Shown piece by piece: positions 36,969 to 47,687 of a stretch of 64,000 nt of DNA. How positions within the stretch are numbered: position 1 is the stretch's first letter; the number at the start of each line of letters is the position of its first letter. A program made the translations under genes and the position numbers. The notes beneath the pieces were generated by a model. That model saw only the letters and a program-made list of their open reading frames with translations, was not told the DNA's origin and made no database searches. The DNA is from Snodgrassella sp. CFCC 13594. GTDB lineage: Bacteria; Pseudomonadota; Gammaproteobacteria; Burkholderiales; Neisseriaceae. The stretch covers positions 62,001 through 126,000 of the forward strand of contig NZ_LQXR01000005.1 of the NCBI RefSeq assembly GCF_001590725.1. Reading direction: 5' to 3'.

Positions 36969-37643
36969 CTATAAATGAGTGGTTTTCTGTTGCTTGCGTG
37001 CAGCTCGACGCGCTCGAATTTCGGCGATTTTTCGGCGGAAAAACAAAACACGTTGCCGTTTTTTCCACCAGTAATACAGCAATACCGCCGCGCCCACACC
37101 AATAACCACATACACCCCAGTTTGAAACTGATGCACCTTATGCATGAGCCAGTCGATGTTTTCAGCACCATATGAACCCAAATACACCCAAATGGGCACC
37201 GAGATCATTGCCGCCAAACCATCCATCAACAAAAATTGCCAATAAGACACTTTGCCGCTGATGCCAGCAGTAATGTAGATGGGTGTGCGCAAACCAGGCA
37301 AGAACCGCGCTACAAAAAGTACTCGGTTACCATATTTATCAAATTTATCTTGTACCTGAGCATAGCGCTGCGGCGTCATTACCCGCTGCACAAAACGGTA
37401 ATTCAAAATTTTATGACCATAAATGCGCCCAGCAGTAAACATCAGGCCGTCACCCACCAGTACACCAGCCATGCCCACCAAAAACATGGTATGCACATTG
37501 GCGTGACCCAAGCCTGCAATCACCCCGCCGGTGACCAGCGTCACATCTTCCGGAATGGGCACACCAAAACCGCAGGCGACCAATACCACGAACACCGCCA
37601 AATATCCATACTGTGTAAAAAACGCTTCTAACAGGCTAAACAT
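36969..37643 (-). CDS. DedA-family membrane protein
   Basis: A 224-residue inner-membrane protein with the DedA/VTT signature: PIPEDVTLVTGGVIAG near residue 30, GDGLMFTAGRIYG, KYGNRVLFVARFLPGLRTPIYITAG (the F/RFxPGxR motif) and a cytoplasmic tail very rich in Arg and Lys. Relatives act in lipid-carrier recycling and envelope homeostasis. Here the precise substrate is unknown. It lies between glmM and speB on the same strand. Confidence 0.88.
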   Translation of the reverse strand: MFSLLEAFFTQYGYLAVFVVLVACGFGVPIPEDVTLVTGGVIAGLGHANVHTMFLVGMAGVLVGDGLMFTAGRIYGHKILNYRFVQRVMTPQRYAQVQDKFDKYGNRVLFVARFLPGLRTPIYITAGISGKVSYWQFLLMDGLAAMISVPIWVYLGSYGAENIDWLMHKVHQFQTGVYVVIGVGAAVLLYYWWKKRQRVLFFRRKIAEIRARRAARKQQKTTHL

Positions 37644-37679
37644 AAACAGCCAAACCTTCGCATTGAATCAGATGGGCTT

Positions 37680-39019
37680 TCAGGCAACCTGAGCATCAAT
37701 TGCCCGAGCAATTTTTTCGGCAGCCGCTTTAGCAACATCGGCATGCTTGGCCTCTACCATAACCCGAACCACTGGCTCGGTACCAGATGGGCGCAATACC
37801 ACTCGGCCTTGTTGCCCCAATTCTTTTTCTACCACACTGGCCACCGGCGTGGCGACACTTTGCCAATCCTGACCTTTTTTAATGCGCACATTAATCATGG
37901 TTTGAGGAAAAGGACGCCAATCCGCCAGCGCGGCAGCCAAGTCTTGATTGAGCACTTGCAAACTGGCAAATACCTGCAATGCAGAAATAATGCCATCGCC
38001 CGTATTGTGCTTATCCAAGCACACAATGTGCCCTGATGCCTCGCCACCCAATTCCCAATCATGGGCATACAATTGTTCCAACACATAGCGATCACCCACC
38101 TTGGCGCGCACAAAGTCGATCCCCCGCTCTTGCAGCGCCAATTCCATTGCCAGATTGGTCATGACTGTACCAACCACCCCGCCTTTCAGACAATCTGCAG
38201 CGGCTCTGGCCTTGGCAATCACATAAATTAGGGCATCGCATCATAAACCTTGCCTACCTTATCCACCATCATCAAGCGGTCACCATCGCCGTCCAGTGCA
38301 ACACCATAGTCAGCCTCGTTTTGCAACACGGCTGCCTGAAGGGTTTTGGTGTAAGTAGCGCCTACTTTACGGTTAATGTTATACCCATCAGGCTCATCGC
38401 CGATGCACACCACTTCTGCACCCAACTCATGAAACACCTTGGGCGCCACGTGATAAGCGGCGCCATTGGCGGTATCCACCACCAGCTTCAGGCCGCGCAA
38501 ATGATAATGATTGGGGAAGGTAGACTTACAAAATTCAATGTAGCGGTCAACGGCACCATTGATGCGTCGAGCCCGACCCAATTGATCCGAAGCCACCGTT
38601 TGCATGGGCTTTTCTAACTGCGCTTCAATTTCCAATTCGACATCATCATTTAATTTCACGCCACCTTCGGCAAAAAACTTGATGCCATTATCAGAATAAA
38701 CATTGTGTGATGCAGAAATCATGACACCACAATCCAAGCGCAATGCCCTCGTGAGGTATGCCACGCCCGGGGTGGGCAGAGGACCCGTCAGCAGCACATT
38801 AACGCCGGCGGCTGTAAACCCAGCCTCCATCGCGGCTTCCAACATATAGCCCGAAATTCGAGTATCTTTACCAATTAACACAGTGGGTTGATGATCCGTT
38901 CCGTGTTTAACCAACACATGGCCTGCGGCATAAGCCAATTTCAACACAAACTCAGGTGTAATCGGGAATTGCCCCACTTCGCCGCGCACACCATCAGTGC
39001 CGAAATACTGTTTCGCCAT
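37680..39019 (-). pseudogene. glmM: Phosphoglucosamine mutase, interrupted by a -1 frameshift
   Basis: GlmM converts glucosamine-6-P to glucosamine-1-P for UDP-GlcNAc and is normally essential. The first part (ATG 39019, AGGAG upstream) has [32 protein letters not shown] with the phospho-Ser, and [15 protein letters not shown], then breaks at VGKVYD. The second resumes IAKARAAADCLKGGVVGTVM and has LGGEASGHIVCLD and VLRPSGTEPVVRVMVE. One G on the coding strand (C between 38239 and 38240 on +) restores [12 protein letters not shown] and a 446-residue protein. A real knock-out is implausible. Start lies 110 bp from folP. Confidence 0.9.
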
Positions 39020-39129
39020 GCCAGGCTCCTTTATTCGTTTCAATAAGTGCTTATTGTAGAACAGGCACTGTGTTTCAGCCAGAAAATATCATGTGGCAAT
39101 ATCGTCTTATGATAGTCACCATGCACGAT

Positions 39130-40002
39130 TCAAATCGTACCCAGGGCCTGCCACACTGCCCAAGCTTGTTTGGTTGCCGCAACATCATGTACCCGCACAA
39201 TAGCAGCCCCGCGCGCCATAGCAGCCACCGCAGCCATGGCGCTGCCCACAATACGTTGATTGGGTTCAATGGTTTGCGTCAATTCGCCAATCATGCGCTT
39301 TCGCGACACACCGATCAAAGCAGGACAGCCTGCACGCACTAGCCATTCATCGAAGTAGCGCATCAACAGCACATTATGTTCTAGGGTTTTACCAAACCCA
39401 AAACCAGGGTCGACCGTGATGCGTGTTTGCGCTATCCCAGCGGCCAGACAAGCCTGAACTCGTGCGCACAAAAATGTCCCCACTTCCGCCACAACATCTT
39501 CATAGTACGGTTGATTTTGCATGTTTTCAGGCAGTCCTTGCATATGCATCAGGCACACACCCACATTTCCAGCGGTCGACAGTAACGCCAAAGCCCCATC
39601 ATCTTGCAAAGCCTGAATATCGTTAATACCATCTACCCATCCTTGCTCCAATGCGCGTTGCATGACCCAAATGCGGCGCGTATCTAAGGTAATGGGCACA
39701 CCCCAATCATGCAACGCTTCCAATACGGGTGCCACACGCTGCCACTCTTGTTGCGGCGATACATAATCCGCGCCGGGGCGTGACGATTCGCCGCCCACAT
39801 CAAGGATATCTGCGCCTTCATGCAACAAATTTTCCGCATGTGCCAAGGCCGCAGCAACCGATTGACTATACCGCCCACCATCGGAAAAAGAATCTGGCGT
39901 AATATTCACAATACCCATGATTTTTGGAGTCTGGACATCCACAACAAAGCGGCCACATTGCCAAATTTGATTGATGCGCTGAATGGCAGTATTTTCCATC
40001 AT
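39130..40002 (-). CDS. folP: Dihydropteroate synthase
   Basis: A 290-residue TIM barrel joining DHPP and p-aminobenzoate; the sulfonamide target. Motifs: [47 protein letters not shown] and [12 protein letters not shown]. The usual NDI/V is present in GINDIQAL. Next to glmM, as in many proteobacteria. Start is ATG 40002 or 39999. Confidence 0.95.
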   Translation of the reverse strand: MMENTAIQRINQIWQCGRFVVDVQTPKIMGIVNITPDSFSDGGRYSQSVAAALAHAENLLHEGADILDVGGESSRPGADYVSPQQEWQRVAPVLEALHDWGVPITLDTRRIWVMQRALEQGWVDGINDIQALQDDGALALLSTAGNVGVCLMHMQGLPENMQNQPYYEDVVAEVGTFLCARVQACLAAGIAQTRITVDPGFGFGKTLEHNVLLMRYFDEWLVRAGCPALIGVSRKRMIGELTQTIEPNQRIVGSAMAAVAAMARGAAIVRVHDVAATKQAWAVWQALGTI

Positions 40003-40112
40003 AAAACCCTATTTGATTTCAGCTTAATGAACCATGAGGTGAGTCAAATAATGCAAATTCCGTTTCACACAAGCGGCTTGGCACCCACCATTCATTGGGT
40101 TGAGGTTGCCTG

Positions 40113-40141
40113 AAAAAAAGCGGCAGCCTACGCTGCCGCTT
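40113..40141 (-). terminator. Intrinsic terminator of ftsH
   Basis: On the reverse strand a 10-bp stem (40118-40127 with 40132-40141), 4-nt loop, runs into a T tract (A's at 40113-40119 on +). A DUS variant (40103-40114) overlaps. Confidence 0.88.
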
Positions 40142-40151
40142 CATGATGTCA

Positions 40152-42167
40152 TTATACCTGCGGTGGTTTCGTGCCATCACCATCAGATTTGACTCCATCC
40201 TGCACCGTTTTGGAATCGATGGCGGCTTCATCTGGGTTGGTACCAGCAGAAGCACCTTCTGTTGGTGTGGCTGGAGTCACCGTCTGCACAGCTTCAGGCA
40301 CTGGCTCATCAGGGCGAATATTATGGCTATAGTCTTTAGGCGGACTCGGCTGTTGACCAGCCATAATCTCCAATACTTGATCTCGATCGATGGTTTCCCA
40401 CTCAATCAACGACCGAGCCATCGTGTGCATTTTATCCCGGTTTTCATCTAAAATTTTATATGCTGTCGCATATTGCTCATCAATGATTCGGCGAACCTCA
40501 GCATCTACATCTTGCATGGTTTTTTCTGAAATATTCTGGGAGTGGGTAACGGAACGACCTAAAAATACTTCACTTTCATTCTCGCCATACACCATTGGAC
40601 CCATTTTGTCTGACATCCCATAGCGCGTCACCATGTCACGGGCAATTTGTGTGGCCCGTTCAAAATCGTTGGAAGCCCCTGTAGAAACGCGACCAATATA
40701 AATTTGCTCAGCAATGCGGCCACCAAATAAAATTGAAATTTGATTCAGCATTTGATCTTTGTACATACTGATACGGTCACGCTCAGGCAGCTGCCAAGTC
40801 AAACCCAATGCCCGACCACGCGGCATAATGGTGACTTTATGCACCGGATCAGTGCCTTCCAAGCTTTCGGCCACCACAGCATGACCAGATTCATGATAGG
40901 CCGTGGCTTTTTTCTCATCCTCATGCATCACCATAGAGCGGCGCTCTGGACCCATGTAGATTTTGTCTTTGGCATCTTCAAAATCGCCCATATCAACTTT
41001 GGTTTTATTGCGTCGGCCTGCAAATAAAGCGGCTTCATTCACCAAATTGGCCAAGTCTGCACCTGAAAACCCTGGTGTACCACGTGCCAATACCGCCAAA
41101 TCCACCGATACATCCAAAGGTACTTTTTGAGCATGCACCTTCAAAATCTGCTCACGCCCGCGAATATCTGGCAACGGCACCACTACTTGACGGTCAAATC
41201 GACCTGGGCGCTGCAAAGCTGGATCCAGTACATCAGGGCGATTGGTAGCGGCAATAACGATGACCGTGGCATTGCTCTCAAAGCCATCCATTTCTACCAA
41301 CAATTGATTCAAAGTTTGCTCGCGTTCATCGTTGCCACCACCTAGGCCGGCACCGCGCTGACGACCAACCGCATCAATTTCATCAATAAAGATAATACAA
41401 GGCGCGTTTTTCTTGGCCTGTTCAAACATGTCACGAACACGGGAAGCACCCACACCCACAAACATTTCTACGAAGTCAGAACCGGAAATACTGAAAAACG
41501 GCACTTTAGCTTCACCAGCGATGGCTTTGGCCAATAATGTTTTACCAGTACCGGGGCTGCCTGCCAATAAAATACCGCGTGGTACACGACCACCCAGGGT
41601 CTGGTAACGCTGCGGTGCCTTCAGGTAATCCACAATTTCCTGAACTTCTTCTTTCGCTTCATCACAGCCTGCGACATCAGCAAAGGTCACAGTATTGGTG
41701 TCTTTATCCAACAAGCGTGCTCGGCTCTTACCAAAGGAAAAGGCACCGCCTTTGCCGCCTGCCCCACCTTGCATGGAGCGCATAAAATAAAACCATACCC
41801 CAATTAACAGCAACACAGGGAGCAAGCTAATCAAGATGCTGCTAAGTATGCTGGGTTTTTCTTCTGGAATCACATTCACGCGCACTTTTTTATCCAGCAA
41901 AGTACTGATTAAATTATCATCCAGCGGCGCATTGGTGATGAATTGGGTTTTATCTGTGCGCACACCTTTGATTTGGTATCCGTTAACCACAGAACCTTCG
42001 ATATTCACATTCTCTACTTCACCATTATTCACTTGCTGCATGAACTGTGAATATTCGACTTGCTGCTTACTGTCTTTTTTCTCAGTCAAAGCATCATACG
42101 CGGCGATCAACACCACACCGAGCACCAACCAAACCAAAAGATTTTTTACGGTGTTCCGCACTGTCAC
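40152..42167 (-). CDS. ftsH: ATP-dependent zinc metalloprotease FtsH
   Basis: A 671-residue membrane AAA+ protease that degrades unstable or misassembled proteins. Two TM helices bracket a periplasmic domain (about 5-125). The AAA module has Walker [14 protein letters not shown] near 205, [14 protein letters not shown] and the pore/SRH region, and the protease domain has HESGH near 425. The tail is Pro/Thr-rich. It follows rlmE closely, so rlmE-ftsH is an operon as in E. coli. Confidence 0.97.
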   Translation of the reverse strand: MTVRNTVKNLLVWLVLGVVLIAAYDALTEKKDSKQQVEYSQFMQQVNNGEVENVNIEGSVVNGYQIKGVRTDKTQFITNAPLDDNLISTLLDKKVRVNVIPEEKPSILSSILISLLPVLLLIGVWFYFMRSMQGGAGGKGGAFSFGKSRARLLDKDTNTVTFADVAGCDEAKEEVQEIVDYLKAPQRYQTLGGRVPRGILLAGSPGTGKTLLAKAIAGEAKVPFFSISGSDFVEMFVGVGASRVRDMFEQAKKNAPCIIFIDEIDAVGRQRGAGLGGGNDEREQTLNQLLVEMDGFESNATVIVIAATNRPDVLDPALQRPGRFDRQVVVPLPDIRGREQILKVHAQKVPLDVSVDLAVLARGTPGFSGADLANLVNEAALFAGRRNKTKVDMGDFEDAKDKIYMGPERRSMVMHEDEKKATAYHESGHAVVAESLEGTDPVHKVTIMPRGRALGLTWQLPERDRISMYKDQMLNQISILFGGRIAEQIYIGRVSTGASNDFERATQIARDMVTRYGMSDKMGPMVYGENESEVFLGRSVTHSQNISEKTMQDVDAEVRRIIDEQYATAYKILDENRDKMHTMARSLIEWETIDRDQVLEIMAGQQPSPPKDYSHNIRPDEPVPEAVQTVTPATPTEGASAGTNPDEAAIDSKTVQDGVKSDGDGTKPPQV

Positions 42168-42233
42168 AAACTCCTAAGGTTAAATTCATATTGCTGCAAA
42201 AGCAGCACATTGTAATAGAGGGCATAAGCCTTG

Positions 42234-42854
42234 TCAGTGCTTATGGCGACCCAATAGATAAATTTCATTGGAGCGATTACGCGAAGCTTTGGGCTTGCGC
42301 ACCACAACCTGCTTAAACACCGTTTTCATGGCTGCCTGAAATTCAGTCAGTCCTACGCCTTGAAACACCTTAACCAAAAAGTCGCCATCTGGGCGCAAAT
42401 GAACCTTGGCAAAATCCAACGCCAGCTCAGACAGATAAAAACTTTTTGCCTGATCGGTCACATTATTGCCAGACATATTGGGGGCCATATCGCAAATTAC
42501 AAGGTCGACCACGCTACCGCCCAATAAATTTTCAAATTGATTCAATACGGTTTCTTCACGGAAATCACCTTGGATAAAATCCACTCCGTCAATTGATTCC
42601 ATCGGCAGTATATCCAGAGCAAAAACACGTCCGCCATTGCCCAGTCGTTTAACCGCAACCTGCGACCAACTACCAGGAGCACTGCCTAAATCCGCCACCA
42701 CCATACCCTGTTTGAACAGGTGGTCTTTTTCATCAATTTCTAATAATTTAAACGCCGCGCGAGCACGGTATCCAGCTTTTTGTGCCAAATGCACATAAGG
42801 ATCATTGACATGCTCATGCAGCCACGCACTAGATGATTTGGATCGAACCGCCAT
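42234..42854 (-). CDS. rlmE: 23S rRNA (uridine-2'-O)-methyltransferase RlmE
   Basis: A 206-residue enzyme methylating U2552 of 23S rRNA. SAM motif [15 protein letters not shown]; the K-D-K-E tetrad is seen as Lys in RAAFKLLEI, Asp in [11 protein letters not shown], Lys in FLVKVFQG and Glu in [12 protein letters not shown] 42854 gives [11 protein letters not shown], the expected start. It is divergent from yhbY across a short region with one DUS (42929-42940). Confidence 0.95.
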   Translation of the reverse strand: MAVRSKSSSAWLHEHVNDPYVHLAQKAGYRARAAFKLLEIDEKDHLFKQGMVVADLGSAPGSWSQVAVKRLGNGGRVFALDILPMESIDGVDFIQGDFREETVLNQFENLLGGSVVDLVICDMAPNMSGNNVTDQAKSFYLSELALDFAKVHLRPDGDFLVKVFQGVGLTEFQAAMKTVFKQVVVRKPKASRNRSNEIYLLGRHKH

Positions 42855-42999
42855 AATATTATTTCTTGAAAAGAGCGGCACATTGTAGCCCGAAACCGCC
42901 AACAGCCACAAAGAATAATCTGCTCTTCAGGCTGCCTGAAGGTCAATTTAACAGTACAATACAACTTTTATTTGCTTCTAACGAGTTAGACACCACATC

Positions 43000-43287
43000 A
43001 TGAGCCAAACCACCCTCAGCACCAAAGACATCTTGGCACTCAAAGCACAAGCCCACCACCTGCATGCCGTGGTTTTGATCGGCCAGAACGGCTTAAGCGA
43101 TTCGGTTATCCAAGAAACTGAACGCAATCTAAATGCACATGAATTGATTAAAGTTCAAGTAGCCGGTGATGAGCGCAGCGCTCGCCTAGCCATTGCCGAA
43201 GCCTTATGCGAAGCCACTGGCGCGCAATTAATTCAACACATCGGCAAACAATTGGTCTTGTATCGCCGCAAGCCTGAAGATCAATAA
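43000..43287 (+). CDS. yhbY: CRM-domain RNA-binding protein YhbY
   Basis: A 95-residue single CRM domain: LKAQAHHLHAVVLIGQNGLSDSVIQETERNLNAHELIKVQV with the GxxG loop, then IAEALCEATGAQLIQHIGKQLVLYRR. Associated with assembly of the large ribosomal subunit. Divergent from rlmE-ftsH as in E. coli. Confidence 0.93.
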   Translation: MSQTTLSTKDILALKAQAHHLHAVVLIGQNGLSDSVIQETERNLNAHELIKVQVAGDERSARLAIAEALCEATGAQLIQHIGKQLVLYRRKPEDQ

Positions 43288-43308
43288 CAAAATGTCGGCA
43301 TAAAAACC

Positions 43309-43343
43309 AATAAAGCTTTTCAGGCAGCCTGAAAAGCTTTATT
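43309..43343. terminator. 17-bp palindrome with overlapping DUS forms, between convergent genes
   Basis: Arms 43309-43325 and 43327-43343 are perfect reverse complements around one base. The centre carries the exact DUS (43319-43330, reverse) and AGGCAGCCTGAA on the + strand. Terminates yhbY. Confidence 0.75.
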
Positions 43344-43428
43344 GAGTCATGAATAAGCAACTATGTGTGCAATAAGACCATCTAATGCCACTCAAAGCGT
43401 ACCAATTTAAAGACCAAATACAGGCCAA

Positions 43429-43824
43429 TTAGCTCGTCGCCAAATAAATACTGCTGGATAGACCGTGCCATAACCCGAAACTGCCTCCCAACAAAGACAA
43501 CAGCCATTGTTGACTGCCGGTTTTTAAAGCCACAATCACTGGCGTCACCAACCATTGGCTGACCGCCAGCAAACACCACAACACCACCATCCACGCTATC
43601 GTGCGGCTGGGCAAGAAACTGCGTTCCTGTAAACGGCGACCCAGCAAAATCGCCATAAACCACACAATCAAACCAGCGTAACCCACTATTCCAAATAGGC
43701 TACCCGCAATATTGCCTGCAACCATTTTCGGCAAAGCAGCAAAGAGCACCGGTGCCACCACATAGCCCACTGTCAGTTGCATACCCAACCACAACCCAAT
43801 CAATATGGCGACACATCGTTGCAT
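43429..43824 (-). CDS. DUF4149-domain membrane protein
   Basis: A 131-residue protein with four predicted helices: VAILIGLWLGMQLTVGYVVAPVLFAALPK, IAGSLFGIVGYAGLIVWFMAILLG, a third around 78-97 and a last one near the C terminus. The GxxxxxGYxVAPVLF start and NxAGxLF motif fit DUF4149. Function unknown. Lies between yhbY and greA, downstream of greA on the same strand after a 167-bp gap. Confidence 0.75.
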   Translation of the reverse strand: MQRCVAILIGLWLGMQLTVGYVVAPVLFAALPKMVAGNIAGSLFGIVGYAGLIVWFMAILLGRRLQERSFLPSRTIAWMVVLWCLLAVSQWLVTPVIVALKTGSQQWLLSLLGGSFGLWHGLSSSIYLATS

Positions 43825-43991
43825 AATTGCCTCTTTCTTTCACAAAAACAAGCATATCTTCGCCAAATCGGCTATTTTTGTCAACCAAAACATGTATTTG
43901 GATAGATTAATCTGGCGCAGTCTATGTATGAGAATTGGATATGACTTAACTTAAGAACACCAGCCGCCATCAAAGCAGTTATCCAGCAACA

Positions 43992-44468
43992 TTAGATGTA
44001 TTGAACGGTCATAACCTCATATTCGCGCACACCGCCCGGGGCTTGCACTTCCGCTACATCCCCTTCTTCTTTGCCGATCAAGGCACGGGCAATGGGAGAA
44101 CCCACAAAAATCTTACGCTCTTTGATGTCAGCCTCATCCTCACCAACAATTTGGTAAGTCACCACTTCTTCCGTTTCCAAATCTTCCAAAGTCACGGTAG
44201 CACCAAAAACCACTTTTCCTTCTGCATGTATCTCTTTGGGGTCAATGACATGGGCCAATGATAATTTGTGCTCAATTTCAGCAATCCGCCCTTCAATAAA
44301 GCCCTGTTTTTCCTTTGCCGCATCGTATTCAGCATTTTCCGACAAATCGCCATGCGAGCGAGCTTCTGCAATAGCCTCAATCACAGCCGGTCGCGCAACG
44401 CTTTTGAGCTGCTGCAACTCTTGCTTGAGCAAATCGGCACCCACCACTGTTAACGGAACTTTCTGCAT
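43992..44468 (-). CDS. greA: Transcription elongation factor GreA
   Basis: A 158-residue factor, exactly the E. coli length, that restarts backtracked polymerase. It has the N-terminal coiled coil with acidic tip ([19 protein letters not shown]) and a C-terminal FKBP-like domain ([15 protein letters not shown]). ATG 44468 with GGAG 8 nt upstream is preferred over 44480. Its leader contains a strong promoter and a very early terminator. Confidence 0.95.
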   Translation of the reverse strand: MQKVPLTVVGADLLKQELQQLKSVARPAVIEAIAEARSHGDLSENAEYDAAKEKQGFIEGRIAEIEHKLSLAHVIDPKEIHAEGKVVFGATVTLEDLETEEVVTYQIVGEDEADIKERKIFVGSPIARALIGKEEGDVAEVQAPGGVREYEVMTVQYI

Positions 44469-44520
44469 CACCTTCTCCATACGCCTGCCTAAACAATTTC
44501 AGGCATGGTGCAACAAAACA

Positions 44521-44556
44521 ATAATAAAAAGGCAAGCCGCCAATCAGGCGGCTTGC
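44521..44556 (-). terminator. Intrinsic terminator inside the greA leader (attenuator, GraL-like)
   Basis: On the reverse strand a perfect 10-bp stem (44547-44556 with 44532-44541, 5-nt loop) runs into TTTTTATTATT. It lies between the promoter at 44574-44601 and the greA start at 44468, so most transcripts could stop after about 45 nt. Confidence 0.8.
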
Positions 44557-44573
44557 GCGAATTCATGGAAGCT

Positions 44574-44601
44574 ATTGTAACAGACCAAAAGAAAATATCA
44601 A
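44574..44601 (-). promoter_or_regulatory. Sigma-70 promoter of greA
   Basis: Reverse strand: -35 TTGATA (44596-44601), 16-bp spacer, -10 TACAAT (44574-44579). Both are one base from consensus. Transcription should start near 44567. Confidence 0.75.
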
Positions 44602-44801
44602 TCGCCCTCGCCGCTCTGCAAATTGATATAGACTCAATTAAAAATTGGTAACACTCACACGCACAAACCCGTTTTTGTTTCATGCTTTATTATTGGTTAA
44701 TCATTTGTTGCTATTTAAGACATTAAATCCGAGAATCATTCGCGCTATACTCAAACCCAGTTTACTTTAATTCAACTGCACACTCTTACAGAGGCATTAT
44801 C

Positions 44802-45401
44802 ATGACCAACACTTTAATTACCGCTATTGAAAAACGCCGTACTCAATACGCTTTAGGAAAAACATTACCCGCTAGCCAAACAGAAGTCACCGCGCTGATT
44901 GAGACTGCGATTAAATTATCGCCTTCTTCATTCAATTCTCAGAGTTCTCGCGCAGTGATTTTATTCGGGCAACACAGTGAAAAATTCTGGCAAATCGTAA
45001 AAGATGAATTGCGCAAAATTGTACCCGCTGATGCCTTTGCGCCCACGGATGCAAAAATCACCAGCTTTGCTGCTGGTGCAGGTACCGTGCTATTTTATGA
45101 AGATCAAGACACAATAAAATCACTTCAGCAACAGTTCAAATCTTACGCTGATAATTTCCCTATTTGGTCAGAGCAAGCCAGCGGGATGGCCCAATACGCC
45201 GTATGGACAGCCTTGGCCAACGCCAACATTGGCGCCAGCCTACAACACTACAATCCGCTACCTGATGCCGCTGCCGCTGCTGAATGGGGAATTCCTACTT
45301 CATGGAAATTGCGTGCCCAAATGCCTTTTGGGGCCAATGAAGCGCCATTTAGTGAAAAAACCTTTATGGATGACGCCCAACGCTTCAAAGTATTTGCTTA
45401 A
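44802..45401 (+). CDS. Nitroreductase family protein (Frm2/HBN1/CinD-like)
   Basis: A 199-residue FMN-dependent oxidoreductase. IEKRRTQYALGKTLP is the FMN-binding N terminus, SPSSFNSQSSRAVILFG follows, then FPIWSEQASGMAQYAVWTALANANIGASLQHYNPL and the WKLRAQMPFGA loop. The pattern is that of the short nitroreductase-like proteins induced by oxidants or copper. Native substrate unknown. It ends at an intrinsic terminator. The 44602-44801 stretch before it has no gene. Confidence 0.85.
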   Translation: MTNTLITAIEKRRTQYALGKTLPASQTEVTALIETAIKLSPSSFNSQSSRAVILFGQHSEKFWQIVKDELRKIVPADAFAPTDAKITSFAAGAGTVLFYEDQDTIKSLQQQFKSYADNFPIWSEQASGMAQYAVWTALANANIGASLQHYNPLPDAAAAAEWGIPTSWKLRAQMPFGANEAPFSEKTFMDDAQRFKVFA

Positions 45402-45712
45402 ATATCCAGATACCTAAATAGTTTAGTCACAAGATATGAATAATAACGATAGCCAATGGCTGTCGTTATTCTGTTTTCAGGCAACCTCTTCTATATGTTT
45501 AACAACAAATCCAGTTATTATTAACGAAATCAAGAAAAACAAGCCCCAGCCTACGTCGTTTAACGCTTATTTAACTGTTTTGTCTTGTGGAGTAAGGTGA
45601 TTTTTCTTAACATGGAATGTCGATATATACTCCTTGCCCTGCAAGGATTACAGTAAGAATCCACTGCACTTTTACCCATGTACTAAAAACCTATTAAAGG
45701 ACTGCTTACCTT
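45402..45712. other. 310-bp intergenic region
   Basis: Contains the terminator at 45442-45470, a DUS variant (45476-45487) and a small CCTTG/CAAGG hairpin near 45638. No supported gene. Confidence 0.55.
45442..45475 (+). terminator. Terminator of the nitroreductase gene
   Basis: AATAACGATAGCC (45442-45454) pairs with GGCTGTCGTTATT (45458-45470) with one G-T pair, 3-nt loop, followed by CTGTTTTC. Confidence 0.7.
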
Positions 45713-47190
45713 ATGGCCCAACCTGCCATTGCCAACATTGCTGACCACAGCCAGGCCATTATTGATCACTCCCAAATTGATGTTACTGGTTTTTTTACCA
45801 GTTTGTTTACCCGCCAGCAATTTTTCTCTCATCTGGCTGACCGCAGCTTTAATACCCCATGGGGTTGGTTTGAATTGGCCATCTGTGCAGCTTGATGGGC
45901 ATCAGTTTCTGGTTAAGCCGTAAATGGATGCCGGCACGCGCAGCCACCACCATCACCAATAGTAAGCTATTTATCCGCCACATCATTCAGCGCATCACGT
46001 GGCCCATTTTGCTGTTGGTGTTTGCCATCATTGGTATTTATGTCTGGCAACTCACGGGCCACCGCACAGTGTGGCTACAATTGTTAGCCATGGCGGCGCG
46101 GTGGATGATTTTAATTCGTTTGTGTTTGGCCATTCTGCATGGTGCCGTACCCAATGGACGCTTCACGGAAACACTGGAACGCACGCTAGCAGCTACTTTA
46201 TGGGTTATTTTTGTCTTTTGGCTTTCTGGCATGGACGACAATATCATCAAGGTGCTGAAAAGTCTGAAAATACCCTTGGGCAGCACCAGCTTGAATATGT
46301 GGACCGTGATTACCGCAGTGATTACCGTGTGCATGGTGGTGGTAGGCGCCTTATGGCTGTCGCAAATGATTAACAACCAAATCATGCAAGCGTCAAAATT
46401 GGATTTGAATTTACGCTTTGTACTGAGCAAAATCGTCAAAAGCCTACTGGTGACCATTGCGGTCTTGCTGGCTTTACCTATGGTAGGCATTGACTTGACT
46501 GTATTGTCGGTATTTGGTGGCGCATTAGGCGTGGGTCTTGGCTTCGGCTTACAAAAAATCGCCAGTACTTATGTTTCTGGTTTTATTATTTTGGCCGATC
46601 GCTCCATTCGTTTGGGTGACCGTCTAACGATCAACAACTTTACCGGCTATGTCACCAAAATTACGTCTCGGTTCGTGGTTTTACGCAATGCTAATGGCGC
46701 CGAAGCATTGGTTCCCAATGACAATTTTATTTCTTCCACTGTCGTCAATGAGTCTTACACCAGCAAGGCATTATGGACCAGTGTGGACATTCAGGTGGCT
46801 TATAATACGGCGCTCCCGCAAGCTTTAGCGATTTTGCAACAGGCGGCAGCCAAGCAAGAGCGGGTGAGTACAGACCCACCGCCCAGTAGTTTTGTGGTTG
46901 CCTTCGCGGATTCCGGTATTAATTTGCGTGTCGGTTACTGGGTAACCGATCCCGAAAATGGATTTCTTGCATTAAATTCCGCTATTTTCCTAGAAATTTG
47001 GAATCGATTTAAAGAAGCAGGTATTGATTTGCCTTTTCCCCAGCGCGAAGTACGCATTTTAAATACCGATAACGATCCTATCCGTGCTGACTTGCATAGT
47101 CTTCCAAATACGCCATCAGCTGAACCTCTTAATGAACAACAAAAGATGACTGTTGATACCCAAACAAGTCATGATGAGCCAAAAACATGA
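45713..47190 (+). pseudogene. MscS-family mechanosensitive channel, interrupted by a -1 frameshift
   Basis: The small-conductance channel family releases osmolytes on hypo-osmotic shock. The first 60 codons read NTPWGWFELAICAA then stop. The following frame resumes LMGISFWLSRKWMPARAATT, and membrane helices lead to the MscS pore and beta domain, GALGVGLGFGLQKIASTYVSGFIILADRSIRLGDRLTI. One base in GCAGCTTG near 45891 (C fits) joins them into 492 residues. If the break were real, translation could restart at ATG 45895 and keep the core. The stop overlaps nudB in ATGA. Confidence 0.82.
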
Positions 47191-47678
47191 CCAAATTGGA
47201 TCCAGCACGCACCCAGGCGTACAAACAACCGCAATCAGTATTGGTGGTCATTTACAACCCATTAGGGCAAATTTTATTGCTTGAGCGGGCCGATAAACCT
47301 GGTTTCTGGCAATCAGTGACAGGCAGCTTTGAAACGGGTGAACAGCCAATTCAAACTGCCCGGCGAGAAGTGCATGAGGAAACAAGCATCAGATTGGCAC
47401 CGCATGCACTGCAAAACTGGCATGCGTCCTGTTGCTATGAAATTTATGCGCATTGGCGCCATCGCTATGCCCCTGGTGTCACCCACAATACCGAACACTT
47501 TTTTTCTGCCTGCATTCCCGCTGATAGCCAAATCTCCCTATCCACACGCGAACACTTACGCTGGGGCTGGTATGATAGGCAAGAAGCCGCAGAAAAAGTA
47601 TTCTCCCCTTCAAATGCGGATGCCATTCGCCAGTTACCGCAACATTGGCACATACCGGCGAAATTTTCCGCCGCTTAA
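47187..47678 (+). CDS. nudB: Dihydroneopterin triphosphate diphosphatase
   Basis: A 163-residue Nudix hydrolase of folate synthesis that removes pyrophosphate from dihydroneopterin triphosphate. The Nudix box is GSFETGEQPIQTARREVHEETSI. FWQSVTG before it and HWRHRYAPGVTHNTEHFF after it are specific to NudB. Start overlaps the channel gene by 4 nt. An EEP-family gene follows after 9 bp. Confidence 0.93.
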   Translation: MTKLDPARTQAYKQPQSVLVVIYNPLGQILLLERADKPGFWQSVTGSFETGEQPIQTARREVHEETSIRLAPHALQNWHASCCYEIYAHWRHRYAPGVTHNTEHFFSACIPADSQISLSTREHLRWGWYDRQEAAEKVFSPSNADAIRQLPQHWHIPAKFSAA

Positions 47679-47687
47679 GGAAACCCT

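Noticed and set aside
44489-44683. 64-codon reverse-strand frame upstream of greA
   Set aside because: It spans the greA promoter and the attenuator hairpin, which explain the region better; no family resemblance.
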